A DNA stretch of 64,000 nucleotides from Brevinematales bacterium (GCA_026417555.1 JAOADA010000002.1:108144-172143); one strand, 5' to 3'; shown: positions 26,111-35,239, numbered from the stretch's first letter. Notes: a model not told the origin generated them from the letters alone. Numbers and translations: made by a program.

Positions 26111-27571
26111 ATGAAAAAAACACATTCTCTCCTTCTCTTTCTGGATAGCCATGTACACAACAAAGCCCAAAAAGCAAGACAGTGGTTTGATCTCACACTC
26201 TCACGCCTCGAAGGCGTGGCTGATGAAATGTTTGTGATCAGTGAGGACAAGGAAACACCCCTTCCCCTTGATCACCTCTGCTTTGCCAATGGTGAAGCCT
26301 TTCTCACCTGGGCAGAAGGGCTTCCTCCCCATACCCAGCTCATATTCCTCCCCGCCTATGCTCCCCTTGTCCAACGTTCCCTCTTAGAAAAAGCTCTTTC
26401 GATCCATAACCGTTACCTATTTGATTACACGTATGCTGAACTCCCTCCCGGACTCATGGGGGAGATCCTAGACTCCAGCCTTGCCCCTTTTCTCAAAAAA
26501 GCCCTCCCAAAGGAGGCCCCACTTTTCCGAAGAAGTTTGAAGGAATGGCTCGGGCAAGACCTCTCCTCCTATGACTGCAATATCGTATTTACCGACATAA
26601 GGCTTCTCGAATATCGGCTCAGTTTTCTCCCAGAAAATCACTACCAATCCTTGATTTTAGAGGCCATGACCCATGAGAATTCCCGTTTTGAGAGCCTCGA
26701 AGAGATCAAAACCTGGATAGAAAATCACCCTTCTGTTCTTCGCCAGGTTCCTACGTATATTGAGATAGAACTTACCACCCTTCATGAAAAAGAGGGTCCT
26801 TTTGTAGGGACTCTTCCCCGCCAAGGGGAAATGTCCCCAGACCATCTCTCTTCCCTCCTTGAGCAACTGGACATATTTGCCCCAGATGCGGTGATCAGTT
26901 TTGGATTGTATAGTGAGGTCTTTTCCTATAGCCATTGGGAAAATCTTCTCACCGAAATACACAAGCGCCCCCATCGACGATTTCTTTTTGAAAGCCGGGG
27001 TATTTTTCTTTCCCAAAAAAGGCTTGAAGAGGTCCTTTCTCTCCCTCATATCGACGTAATCATCGATATAAGCACTATTTCCCCTACCCTTTTCGAACAA
27101 TGGAAAAAAAACACCTCTTCCCTTCTCCCATGGGAAGGACTCCAAGGACTTGAATTTTTGCATAGCTTGCCTTCGAAGGAGCATGTGTATATCCAAATGA
27201 CAAGAACCCATGAAAACGACAAAGAACTTATGCGTTTTTACGAGGTGTGGAAGGACTTTTCTCCCCGTCTCATCATCAAAAAACCAGACAGCTTTGGAGG
27301 GAAAAACCTCTCTTGCCGCGTGGTTGACCTTTCCCCTATCAAAAGAACCCCCTGCCTTTCTCTCCAACGAAACATGGTGATCTTCTCAAACGGAGATGTT
27401 CCTCTCTGCCGCCAAGATGCTGCCGGAGAGTATCTGGTAGGCAACGTCTTCACTGATGGGGTCATAACCTGCTGGAAAAAGCTCCATCCCCTGTATGAGA
27501 AACAGTTTGACCAAGGAATCAGCACCCCTCTCTGTACTTCATGTGACGATTGGTGGATTTTCTCTTTTTAA
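26111..27571 (+). CDS. Spiro-SPASM protein
   Basis: A 486-residue protein. The C-terminus has the SPASM-type auxiliary cluster pattern: a Cys, 12 residues, then GDVPLC (the C-x12-G-x4-C pattern), a later Cys in ITCWK, and CTSC near the end. The middle has the layout of a radical-SAM barrel (PTYIEIELTT, DVIIDIS), but the CxxxCxxC that would follow IEIELTT is absent. This combination matches what I recall of the spirochaete-restricted spiro-SPASM family, whose role is unknown. It is a single-gene unit with its own promoter. Confidence 0.75.
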   Translation: MKKTHSLLLFLDSHVHNKAQKARQWFDLTLSRLEGVADEMFVISEDKETPLPLDHLCFANGEAFLTWAEGLPPHTQLIFLPAYAPLVQRSLLEKALSIHNRYLFDYTYAELPPGLMGEILDSSLAPFLKKALPKEAPLFRRSLKEWLGQDLSSYDCNIVFTDIRLLEYRLSFLPENHYQSLILEAMTHENSRFESLEEIKTWIENHPSVLRQVPTYIEIELTTLHEKEGPFVGTLPRQGEMSPDHLSSLLEQLDIFAPDAVISFGLYSEVFSYSHWENLLTEIHKRPHRRFLFESRGIFLSQKRLEEVLSLPHIDVIIDISTISPTLFEQWKKNTSSLLPWEGLQGLEFLHSLPSKEHVYIQMTRTHENDKELMRFYEVWKDFSPRLIIKKPDSFGGKNLSCRVVDLSPIKRTPCLSLQRNMVIFSNGDVPLCRQDAAGEYLVGNVFTDGVITCWKKLHPLYEKQFDQGISTPLCTSCDDWWIFSF

Positions 27572-27624
27572 AAAGCCCATTTTCTGAAAATCCTCTCTCA
27601 CCAAACAAAATTTTTTTAAACGTC

Positions 27625-27652
27625 TTTACTTTTTTTTGGTTTGCTTTATAAT
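27625..27652 (+). promoter_or_regulatory. Promoter of trpB2
   Basis: TTTACT (27625-27630), 16 nt, TATAAT (27647-27652), followed by a ribosome site AAGGAG and the ATG at 27689. Confidence 0.7.
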
Positions 27653-27688
27653 ATGTTTCTGTAAAAAGAAACACTCAAGGAGTTTTCT

Positions 27689-29047
27689 ATGGAGATTCAG
27701 AAGATTGACCTCATGCAAAAAGACATGCCCAGGCAATGGTACAACATCCAGGCAGACTTGCCTCGACCTCTTGATCCCCCCGTTGGTCCAGATGGGAAAC
27801 CTGTTTCCCCAGATACTCTCCTCGCTATCTTTCCCAAAGCCCTTATCGAGCAAGAAATGTCCACCCAGCGCTGGATCGATATCCCAGAAGAAGTGCTTGA
27901 TGTGTATGCAAGGTGGAGACCAACCCCTGTTTTTCGAGCTATTCACCTTGAGCAGTATCTTAAAACACCAGCGAAAATCTACTACAAATACGAAGGGGCT
28001 TCTCCAGCTGGTTCTCACAAACCAAATACAGCCATTGCCCAGGCATACTACAACAAAAAAGAAGGAATCACCCGCCTCACCACCGAAACAGGAGCAGGAC
28101 AATGGGGAAGTGCCCTTTCTCTTGCAGGCGCACTTTTCGGGGTCCAGGTACGTGTATACATGGTGAAAAGTAGCTACAATATGAAGCCAGCCCGCCGCCA
28201 ACTTATGGCCACATGGGGAGCAGAGTGTATTGCCAGCCCAAGTAACCTCACAGAATTTGGACGAAAGATCCTTGCTGAGGATCCCTCCAATCCAGGAAGC
28301 CTGGGAATTGCCATCAGTGAAGCTGTAGAAGAGGCCGCCAATCGCAATGACACCAACTACGCCCTTGGAAGCGTCCTCAACCATGTACTTCTTCATCAGA
28401 CGGTGATTGGCCTCGAAGCCAAAGCCCAACTTGAGAGTGTAGGAGTCTATCCTGATGTGGTTATCGGATGTGTGGGGGGAGGAAGCAACTTCGGAGGGAT
28501 TGCTTTCCCGTTTCTTCATGATGTCCTCCGAGAAGGAAAACATGTCAAAGTTATTGCTGTGGAACCCAAAGCCTGCCCTACCCTCACCAAAGGAATCTAC
28601 ACCTATGACTATGGAGATACAGCAGGAATGACTCCCATCATGAAAATGCATACCCTTGGCCACACATTCATGCCACCAACTATTCACGCAGGAGGCCTCC
28701 GCTACCATGGAATGGCTCCCCTTGTCAGTGCTGTACTGAATGAGGGTCTCATTGAGGCTCGTGCGTATTATCAGAAAGAGGTTTTTGAGGCCGGTGTTCT
28801 CTTTGCACGAACAGAAGGCATGGTCCCAGCCCCAGAAACCACCCATGCGATCAAAGCTGCCATCGAAGAGGCTATCCGAGCCAGGGAAGAAGCCAAACCA
28901 AGAACCATTCTCTTCAACTTCAGTGGTCATGGTTTCTTCGATATGAGCTCGTATCAACTCTACTTTGATGGAGCCATGGAAGACTACGAACATCCGGAAA
29001 AAGCAATTCAAGATGCCCTTCACCATCTCCCCTTACAAACCCAATAA
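27689..29047 (+). CDS. trpB: Tryptophan synthase beta-like protein (TrpB2 type)
   Basis: A 452-residue PLP enzyme of the long TrpB2 group (longer than TrpB1, about 400). The PLP lysine is in [11 protein letters not shown] (about 109-119), the phosphate-binding loop is [10 protein letters not shown], and the start [15 protein letters not shown] is typical of TrpB2. TrpB2 makes tryptophan from indole and serine and often works without TrpA. No trpA or other trp gene adjoins it. It has its own promoter and terminator. Confidence 0.9.
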   Translation: MEIQKIDLMQKDMPRQWYNIQADLPRPLDPPVGPDGKPVSPDTLLAIFPKALIEQEMSTQRWIDIPEEVLDVYARWRPTPVFRAIHLEQYLKTPAKIYYKYEGASPAGSHKPNTAIAQAYYNKKEGITRLTTETGAGQWGSALSLAGALFGVQVRVYMVKSSYNMKPARRQLMATWGAECIASPSNLTEFGRKILAEDPSNPGSLGIAISEAVEEAANRNDTNYALGSVLNHVLLHQTVIGLEAKAQLESVGVYPDVVIGCVGGGSNFGGIAFPFLHDVLREGKHVKVIAVEPKACPTLTKGIYTYDYGDTAGMTPIMKMHTLGHTFMPPTIHAGGLRYHGMAPLVSAVLNEGLIEARAYYQKEVFEAGVLFARTEGMVPAPETTHAIKAAIEEAIRAREEAKPRTILFNFSGHGFFDMSSYQLYFDGAMEDYEHPEKAIQDALHHLPLQTQ

Positions 29048-29053
29048 CACTCC

Positions 29054-29086
29054 AGGGCTATCTCTTGTGAGATAGCCCTTTTTCTT
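29054..29086 (+). terminator. Terminator of trpB2
   Basis: A perfect 11-bp stem, AGGGCTATCTC and GAGATAGCCCT with loop TTGT, followed by TTTTTCTTT. Confidence 0.92.
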
Positions 29087-29139
29087 TCTTTTCTCATTGA
29101 AGAAAAGTATTTCAAGAAAGAATATAACCCTCAAAAAAT

Positions 29140-29168
29140 TTGTGTTTTTTCAGAAAAGGGGATATAAT
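29140..29168 (+). promoter_or_regulatory. Promoter of EIIA/GerMN/photolyase unit
   Basis: TTGTGT (29140-29145), 17 nt, TATAAT (29163-29168). It rules out the longer reading frame beginning at 29097. Confidence 0.75.
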
Positions 29169-29210
29169 AACTCTCATCAGAGTGTTCGTTGTGGTGGAAG
29201 GAGGAATGCT

Positions 29211-29678
29211 ATGTTATTCCGTGAGATACTAGAGGAACGGTTTGTCCGTATAGGCCTCAAAGCAACAAAAAAGAACGACATTTTTGAAGAGCTTGCCGAA
29301 CTCTTCCAGGAGATCCATGGAATTGACAAAAAAGAAGCCTACAAAGCAATGGTAGAAAGAGAAAAAAAAGGCTCAACTGGTTTGGGAAATGGTCTTGCTA
29401 TTCCCCATGGAAGAAGTCCCCACGTAAAAGACCTCCATCTTTTGTTTGTCTATGAGCCTGAGGGAAGGGAATTCGAAGCCTATGACAAGCAACCATCCCA
29501 TCTCTTTTTGGCTGTTCTCACCTCTGATGAATATAGCCCCCAACAGCAACTGGAGATTCTTCGTATCATTGTAGAGATCTACGAAAAAACCGATATGGTA
29601 CAAGCCATCAAAAAAGTCAAAACCCCCCATGATCTCTACAAGCTTATCCTTGAAAAGGAAGCTGAGTGCCATAAATAG
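29211..29678 (+). CDS. PTS EIIA domain protein (PtsN/fructose type)
   Basis: A 155-residue single-domain EIIA. The phosphorylatable His is H66 in GLGNGLAIPHGR, and the fold begins at MLFREILEERF. Stand-alone EIIA proteins of this type are usually regulatory (nitrogen-PTS-like) rather than sugar carriers; no EIIB or EIIC is nearby. The ATG at 29211 follows AAGGAGG by 6 nt. A GerMN gene starts 3 nt after its stop. Confidence 0.85.
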   Translation: MLFREILEERFVRIGLKATKKNDIFEELAELFQEIHGIDKKEAYKAMVEREKKGSTGLGNGLAIPHGRSPHVKDLHLLFVYEPEGREFEAYDKQPSHLFLAVLTSDEYSPQQQLEILRIIVEIYEKTDMVQAIKKVKTPHDLYKLILEKEAECHK

Positions 29679-29681
29679 CCT

Positions 29682-30320
29682 ATGGCAGAAAAAACAAAAC
29701 GACCTCGTCGAAGAAGAAAATCCTCACGATATCTTCCTCTTCTCTGGCTCATTACCGGAGCTCTTCTTGCTGTAGTTTTGGTTTTCTCAGGGCATATTGC
29801 CATTGATACCTCAGGCACTCTCCTCCCCAACAAAACCAATACACCCTCTCCTTCCCCTGCCACAAAGGAAACTTTTTCTTCCCTCCCCTCTTCATCAACC
29901 TCAAAAACCGTTTCTCTTTATCTAGCGAGACAGTTAGACAAAGGGGTACGTTTGGTTTCCCATCCAATCACCCTCACAACGCAAGACAAAATCCTCCAAG
30001 CGACTCTTCAAGCTCTCATAGAGGCAAAAAGCGACAATGATCTCAACCTTATTCCGCCAGACACAAAAATTCGAAGGGTATGGGTGAAAGATGGCTATGC
30101 GCATATTGATGTAAGCGAAGAATTCGCCTACAATGCGTATGGAATCCAAGGATACAAACTCCAAATCTATCAGATAGTGCTTACCGCCTGTCAATTTCCT
30201 TCTGTCAAAGGGGTATACTTTTATCTTGAAGGAAAACCCCTGCGGTATTTAGGAGGAGAAGGATTTCCTATTCCTCAACCCGTCCTTCCGCCAAAAGAAC
30301 CCTTTGAAATACCCTATTAA
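29682..30320 (+). CDS. GerMN domain protein with N-terminal membrane anchor
   Basis: A 212-residue protein: basic N-terminus KRPRRRRKSS, one hydrophobic segment (LPLLWLITGALLAVVLVF, about 18-35), a Ser/Thr/Pro-rich linker, and a GerMN domain (about 75-200) recognisable by KIRRVWVKDGYAHIDVSEEF and the IYQIVLTACQFPSVKGVYF segment. It should sit on the outer face of the inner membrane. GerMN domains occur in spore germination and cell-wall proteins; here the job is unknown. Confidence 0.78.
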   Translation: MAEKTKRPRRRRKSSRYLPLLWLITGALLAVVLVFSGHIAIDTSGTLLPNKTNTPSPSPATKETFSSLPSSSTSKTVSLYLARQLDKGVRLVSHPITLTTQDKILQATLQALIEAKSDNDLNLIPPDTKIRRVWVKDGYAHIDVSEEFAYNAYGIQGYKLQIYQIVLTACQFPSVKGVYFYLEGKPLRYLGGEGFPIPQPVLPPKEPFEIPY

Positions 30321-31664
30321 ATGAGTATGACCCAACGAGCACGGTATCTCTCTCACCATCCAGAAAGAGGAGACTGCATTGTCTACTGGATGAGCCGAGA
30401 CCAAAGGGTACATGACAATTGGGCCCTTCTCTATGCCCAACACAAAGCCTTGGAAAAACACCTTCCCCTGGTTGTGGTCTTTTATCTCACCCCTCACTTC
30501 CTTGGTGCTCAGCCATGGCATTTTACTTTCATGAGAGAGGGTTTGCAAGAACTGGAAAAACTTCTTGCAACGTATCATATTCCCTTTTTTCTCATTTCCG
30601 GATCTTTAGAAGAGGATTTTTTGCCCTTCCTCGTTAGAATCAATCCAGCCATTATCATCACCGATTTCGACCCTCTTCGCATTAAACAGCAATGGAAACA
30701 TTCTCTTGCCCATCGTATTCCCAAAAGCCTCATAGAGGTAGATACCCACAACATTGTTCCCTGTTGGATAGCAAGTGATCATCAGGAAGTAGCAGCACGA
30801 ACCCTGCGTCCTAAATTGCACCGGTTACTTCCCCTTTTTCTCACGGATATTCCCCCTCTTGAGAAACATCCCTACCCATGGCAGGGGGTTTCCCCTTTTC
30901 ACCAATGGCCTCCCTCTGCTTCGTTACCACCCTTTTGCCCTCCCCCAGGAGAAACGGCTGCCTGGAAGGCCTTTCGCCAGTTTCTTGATCAAGGAATTCA
31001 TCGGTATGCCACAGACAGAAACAATCCCCTCGCCGAGGCCACCTCACACCTCTCGTGTTATTTCCATTTTGGAAACCTCTCACCCCAACGAGTGGCCTAT
31101 GAGATCAGCCACCATCCCACCATCAGTGAACCCAACACATCAGCTTTTCTTGAGGAACTCATCGTGAGACGAGAACTCTCTGACAATTTTGTTTTCTACC
31201 AAAAACACTACGACAGCTGGGAAGGAATCCCCTCATGGGCCAAGAAAACCCTTGATCACCACAGAGATGATCCAAGAGAATTCCTCTATGATAAAGACGC
31301 CCTCGAAGCAGCCAAAACCCACGACCCCCTCTGGAATGCCTGTCAGAAAACCCTTCGTTTCACAGGATATCTCCACGGCTACCTCAGGATGTACTGGGCA
31401 AAGAAAATCCTTGAATGGTCCCCTTCCCCAGAAGAAGCCATAACGGTAGCCATCTCTCTCAACGATAGGTATTTCCTTGATGGAAGAGATCCCAATGGTT
31501 ATGTGGGGGTTCTCTGGAGTATTGGTGGTCTTCATGATCGACCTTTTTCAGAAAGGCCTATCATCGGTCAGATCAGACCCATGACATTCTCTGGCTGTGC
31601 ACGAAAGTTTTCTGTTTCTTCTTATATCCAGTGGGCAGAAAACCTCTACACCTTCTCAGGATAA
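30321..31664 (+). CDS. phrB: Class II CPD deoxyribodipyrimidine photolyase
   Basis: A 447-residue photolyase of class II type, as in Methanosarcina and animals. Diagnostic segments are VYWMSRDQRVHDNWALLYAQ, FLEELIVRRELSDNFVFY and LNDRYFLDGRDPNGYVG with WSIGGLHDRPF. It repairs cyclobutane pyrimidine dimers with light, using FAD. The ATG directly follows the stop of the GerMN gene, so the two are probably co-translated. Its last 19 nt overlap the convergent GGDEF-like gene. Confidence 0.93.
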   Translation: MSMTQRARYLSHHPERGDCIVYWMSRDQRVHDNWALLYAQHKALEKHLPLVVVFYLTPHFLGAQPWHFTFMREGLQELEKLLATYHIPFFLISGSLEEDFLPFLVRINPAIIITDFDPLRIKQQWKHSLAHRIPKSLIEVDTHNIVPCWIASDHQEVAARTLRPKLHRLLPLFLTDIPPLEKHPYPWQGVSPFHQWPPSASLPPFCPPPGETAAWKAFRQFLDQGIHRYATDRNNPLAEATSHLSCYFHFGNLSPQRVAYEISHHPTISEPNTSAFLEELIVRRELSDNFVFYQKHYDSWEGIPSWAKKTLDHHRDDPREFLYDKDALEAAKTHDPLWNACQKTLRFTGYLHGYLRMYWAKKILEWSPSPEEAITVAISLNDRYFLDGRDPNGYVGVLWSIGGLHDRPFSERPIIGQIRPMTFSGCARKFSVSSYIQWAENLYTFSG

Positions 31665-32938
31665 TCAAAAATCGCCTCTGTCACTACCTCGGGTGACTTT
31701 CTCTCCTTTGCCCGCTGGAGATTCACAAATCCCACAGAAAGAAAATCTTCCACACTCATTCCCGACACATAGACAGAGGCCCCCATAAAAAGGGTGACTT
31801 TTGCACTTTTTTCCCCGCAAAGATATTCACTCATCGCAACAACCTCGCTCATCTTTTTGCCCACTGCACATACCCCTACAAGATCCGTATCCATAAAAAG
31901 GATGACAAATCTCCCCCCTCCCCAGTGGGAAATCACATCATGGGCTCTGAGATTTGCGCGAAAAGAGGCGGCCAAAAGCCCAAGAATATTATCAGGACAC
32001 GTATAATTGGTAGAGGCTATCTCTATCACTGCCTCAATCACCAATAACCCAAGATCAGATTTTTGTCTTTTTTGTCTCAAAACTTCATACCGAACCATAT
32101 CCTGAAAGGCCTCGGCATTCAATGCCCTCGTTACCCTATCCAACCTCAAAGAAAGCATTTTCTCCTCACTGACCATCTGAAGTTGTCGATGAAGTTTATG
32201 AAAAGGATAATGAATGCCGGTATATATCACCCCATCCAAGCCGAAGAGGAACCCAATCCATTCAAGGGTCAGAATATACTGAAGCCACAAAGCAGAATCC
32301 TCATGCCCAACCATTCTCCACCAGAAAAACCCTGTCAGGATTCGAAACATAAACCAGAGAACAAGGGCCGTATATAGAGTAGACAAAACCTTATGCCGAT
32401 GCACAATGAGAACTGCCAAACTCACCAGAAGCACTCCTTCCATCCCAAGAATCCAGAAATGAGCATATGGAAGAAATACCTTTTGCCACAAAGGAAGAAG
32501 AAACGCCGTATAACTCCTTAAAAGAAACCAGAGTCCGCTCACAAGTACTCCATAGATCACCCAAAAAGGCCATCGCAACGAAACCCGACGATGGGAATAC
32601 CATACCCCTAGAAAAAGCCAGAATGTCATCCAGAGAGAAAGAAGAAAATGAAGCGGATACAAAAAAGCCAAAGAAGATGGTGCATTCATGAAGAGAAACA
32701 GCTCATACACCCCACCCACAAGAAGACCAGAAACCCCCAGGGCAGAGAGAAAAGAAAAATCACTCGAGACCAAAGAAAAGGTTGCCCCCGTGACATACAC
32801 ATAGGCTGTCCCTACACCCACCATCCCCAACAACAACACCAACAGATACACCCGCTCATAAGGAAACAAAAAAATCAGTAGAGTTGCTAACCCCAGAGAA
32901 AAGACAAGGAAAAACCATAACTTTTTGAGTGCTGTCAT
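31646..32938 (-). CDS. Membrane protein with degenerate GGDEF domain
   Basis: A 430-residue protein. The first about 260 residues hold some eight hydrophobic helices (for example LATLLIFLFPYERVYLLVLLLG), followed by a short coiled linker (HKLHRQLQMVSEEKMLSLRL) and a GGDEF-like domain. The signature reads HWGGGRFVILF: the metal-binding acidic pair of GGDEF is lost, so diguanylate cyclase activity is unlikely and a receptor or structural role is more plausible. I prefer the ATG at 32938 (GGAGG 5 nt upstream) over the one at 32950. Confidence 0.78.
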   Translation of the reverse strand: MTALKKLWFFLVFSLGLATLLIFLFPYERVYLLVLLLGMVGVGTAYVYVTGATFSLVSSDFSFLSALGVSGLLVGGVYELFLFMNAPSSLAFLYPLHFLLSLWMTFWLFLGVWYSHRRVSLRWPFWVIYGVLVSGLWFLLRSYTAFLLPLWQKVFLPYAHFWILGMEGVLLVSLAVLIVHRHKVLSTLYTALVLWFMFRILTGFFWWRMVGHEDSALWLQYILTLEWIGFLFGLDGVIYTGIHYPFHKLHRQLQMVSEEKMLSLRLDRVTRALNAEAFQDMVRYEVLRQKRQKSDLGLLVIEAVIEIASTNYTCPDNILGLLAASFRANLRAHDVISHWGGGRFVILFMDTDLVGVCAVGKKMSEVVAMSEYLCGEKSAKVTLFMGASVYVSGMSVEDFLSVGFVNLQRAKERKSPEVVTEAIFDYPEKV

Positions 32939-32971
32939 AAACCCCTCCATAATTCCTTTACTGACGAATAA

Positions 32972-33000
32972 ATTGTATATGAAGCAAAACTTTTTTGCAA
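32972..33000 (-). promoter_or_regulatory. Promoter of the degenerate-GGDEF gene
   Basis: Minus strand TTGCAA (32995-33000), 17 nt, TACAAT (32972-32977). Confidence 0.7.
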
Positions 33001-33063
33001 ATTTTGCCTCCCACTTTTCTTGGGGCTACCCTCTCTCACACCCTTCCCACCCCACGATCCCTA

Positions 33064-33092
33064 TTGCGATTTTTGCCTTTCTTCTTTACGAT
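33064..33092 (+). promoter_or_regulatory. Promoter of condensation-like gene
   Basis: TTGCGA (33064-33069), 17 nt, TACGAT (33087-33092), divergent from the promoter at 32972-33000. Confidence 0.6.
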
Positions 33093-33117
33093 ATAAGAAA
33101 ATACAAAAGGAGTTTCC

Positions 33118-34374
33118 ATGAAGAGGGTGCTCTACCCTATGGAAGAATGGCTCTATAGAGCCGCCAGAAGAAAACACACCCCTCTTCCCATCAATTTTGG
33201 AATAGCTCTAGCGTGCAAACACCTCCCCAAAAAAGATGATCTCTTGCAAGCCTTGAAAGAGATAGAAGATTTTTTCCCTTTTTCACGAGCCCGTGTGCTT
33301 TTCACAAAACATAGCCACTCTCTCCTTACCACCGAGGAAACGGGCCCTATTCCTCTAAAGGAAGCAGAGGTTCCGGAAATCTGGGAGGCCTTGGCTTCAG
33401 AGCTTGGCTGTCTTTTTGACGACCCCTCCCTCCCTCTTCTCCGCCTCTCTCTCTACACAAGCCCCCAGGGAAATTTCCTTTATGCTCATTTCGATCATGC
33501 CCTTGTTGATGGCATAGGGGCTATTGCCTGGCTCAAAACACTCTTTCTCCTTTTAGAGGGAAAAAAGCCTCCAAAACCACCCCTCTACGACTGGAGAGAA
33601 ATCATCTCCCAGCACTTCCAGCCCTCCTGGGAAACCAAGTATACCCAAGAACGCCTCACCAAACCCCATCTGTGGCAAACCATTCACGAAATCCTTTCTG
33701 AACCAAGATGGCCTCCCAGTTGGCACTATCGCCTTTTCTCAAAAACTCTTTCTCCCTTTCTTACTCACAAACTTCGAGAAAAAACACGCCAAGAGCACAC
33801 CAGCGTCCATGCAGCCCTTGCCGTAAGTTTTCTTCAGGCTTTCTACGAAAAAGGGTATGGACATACTCGCCCCCAAAGAAGTGTCCTCTCCCCTGTGAAC
33901 CTTCGTCCTCTCTACTCTCTTTCCCCCGAAGCATACGGCCTTTTCAACGGCACACTCCGAACCTCTGTTGATTTCTCCCTTTCTCTCGATTTTTGGCAAA
34001 GATGTCGTCTCTTTAAACAAGACCTCGATGCTCATCGTATTACCACTGACTTTCTGTACTTCCATTATCGCGCTGAAAAAGACCTCGAATACGCTCTTCA
34101 ACATGGTTTTCGAAGACGACAGCGCTTTGATACCCGTCAAGATTATGATCTCTCTCTCACAAATATAGGTCACATAGAAAAATTTTCATCAAACGTGACA
34201 GCCATATACGGACCCATAGCCCAAGGACTGCCTACAGAAACCGTCTTGGGAGTATGTACCTACCAAGATACCATGACACTCTCGTGGGTCAGCAAACCAG
34301 AATTTATGCCTGATGAAGAGAGTCTCTTTCTCTTTGAAAGAGGGCTTGAGATCCTCCTTTCCCATCTTGCATGA
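33118..34374 (+). CDS. Condensation/acyltransferase-superfamily protein
   Basis: A 418-residue protein of the chloramphenicol-acetyltransferase-like fold that includes NRPS condensation domains, alcohol acetyltransferases and PapA/wax synthase enzymes. The catalytic motif HxxxDG is present in AHFDHALVDGIGAIAWLK (about 125). A second family-like element is VLSPVNLRPLYSL near 260. No carrier protein or NRPS module is encoded nearby, so it is probably a free-standing acyl transferase acting on a lipid or alcohol. Substrate unknown. Confidence 0.72.
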   Translation: MKRVLYPMEEWLYRAARRKHTPLPINFGIALACKHLPKKDDLLQALKEIEDFFPFSRARVLFTKHSHSLLTTEETGPIPLKEAEVPEIWEALASELGCLFDDPSLPLLRLSLYTSPQGNFLYAHFDHALVDGIGAIAWLKTLFLLLEGKKPPKPPLYDWREIISQHFQPSWETKYTQERLTKPHLWQTIHEILSEPRWPPSWHYRLFSKTLSPFLTHKLREKTRQEHTSVHAALAVSFLQAFYEKGYGHTRPQRSVLSPVNLRPLYSLSPEAYGLFNGTLRTSVDFSLSLDFWQRCRLFKQDLDAHRITTDFLYFHYRAEKDLEYALQHGFRRRQRFDTRQDYDLSLTNIGHIEKFSSNVTAIYGPIAQGLPTETVLGVCTYQDTMTLSWVSKPEFMPDEESLFLFERGLEILLSHLA

Positions 34375-34456
34375 TCCCTTCCTTTCTCTTTGCAGTTTTT
34401 CTTCTCCCCATCACACAATACCCTCATCAATTTTTCACTTCCTTGGCCTCATCACC

Positions 34457-34888
34457 TCACAAGGGTTTTGCTTTTTCCCCTACGTGTTTTCGGATAATAA
34501 GCCGGTTTTTCGAAAGAACTCTCTCATACTGACACTCATCAGCATACGTGCGAAGGACATGGATTCCCAAACCATGGGTACGTCCCTGCTGAATATGCTT
34601 TTCTATATCCACAGAAGGATATGCTAGGGGATTAAATGGGGGGGCTTCATCTTCAATAATCACCTCAACCCTGTTTTCTCTACATGAGGCCTGGATCTCT
34701 ATCGTACCGTGTTTCCCTTCATAGCCATATTTGATCGTATTTGTCGTCACTTCATCGACCATGAGAAGAATCTGAAATATCTCCTCCTCTCTTACCCCAC
34801 ACTCGGAAAAAAAAACCTCAAGCCTCTTTCTTACCTTTTTCAGTTCTTTCAGATCGGCCTGTATCTTAATTTGTACGCTTTCCTCCAT
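34457..34888 (-). CDS. RsbW/SpoIIAB-like histidine-kinase-type ATPase
   Basis: A 143-residue GHKL ATPase domain with N-box DEVTTNTIKYGY, G1-box IIEDEAPPFNP and G2-box GRTHGLGIHVLRTYADE. Such proteins are anti-sigma factors or serine kinases of partner-switching systems. The STAS gene ends 9 nt upstream on the same strand, which makes the two a likely antagonist pair. No sigma factor gene is near, so the final target is unknown. Confidence 0.85.
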   Translation of the reverse strand: MEESVQIKIQADLKELKKVRKRLEVFFSECGVREEEIFQILLMVDEVTTNTIKYGYEGKHGTIEIQASCRENRVEVIIEDEAPPFNPLAYPSVDIEKHIQQGRTHGLGIHVLRTYADECQYERVLSKNRLIIRKHVGEKAKPL

Positions 34889-34897
34889 GAAAAGACC

Positions 34898-35230
34898 TTA
34901 CAAGAGTTTTTTTGCTTCTTCGATGGAAGGGGCTACAGGGAAAACCTTTGAAAAACCCATCGTATCAAACACCTTTTTGATTTTCTCCTGCATATTGGCA
35001 ATCACAATTTTACCTCCCTTCGCCTTGAGAAGGTTATGATTGGCCATCAACACCCCTAGAGCCGCCGTCGCAATATAACTCATCTGAGCCACATCGAGGA
35101 TAAGCTTCACTCCCTGGGCAGAAGCATCCTTAAGCGCCTTGTCTAACTGAGGAGCGGTATGGGCATCCATCTCCCCTGAGATTTTCACAAGAATAGCATT
35201 CCCATCCTTTACCACTTGAAATCCTGCCAT
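34898..35230 (-). CDS. STAS domain anti-sigma-antagonist-like protein
   Basis: A 110-residue STAS domain: ILVKISGEMDAHTAPQLDKAL and KLILDVAQMSYIATAALGVL. The loop that carries the regulatory phosphoserine (D-S-S-G-L-G in SpoIIAA) reads A54-T-A-A-L-G; the serine position is Ala, with a Thr just before it. It either uses the Thr or is not regulated by phosphorylation. Ribosome site AGGAGGAG supports the ATG. Confidence 0.88.
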   Translation of the reverse strand: MAGFQVVKDGNAILVKISGEMDAHTAPQLDKALKDASAQGVKLILDVAQMSYIATAALGVLMANHNLLKAKGGKIVIANMQEKIKKVFDTMGFSKVFPVAPSIEEAKKLL

Positions 35231-35239
35231 ATCTCCTCC

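Noticed and set aside
27626..29026. 466-codon open frame on the minus strand
   Set aside because: Antisense to trpB2, which is unambiguous; the product is Cys/His/Phe-rich with no known fold.
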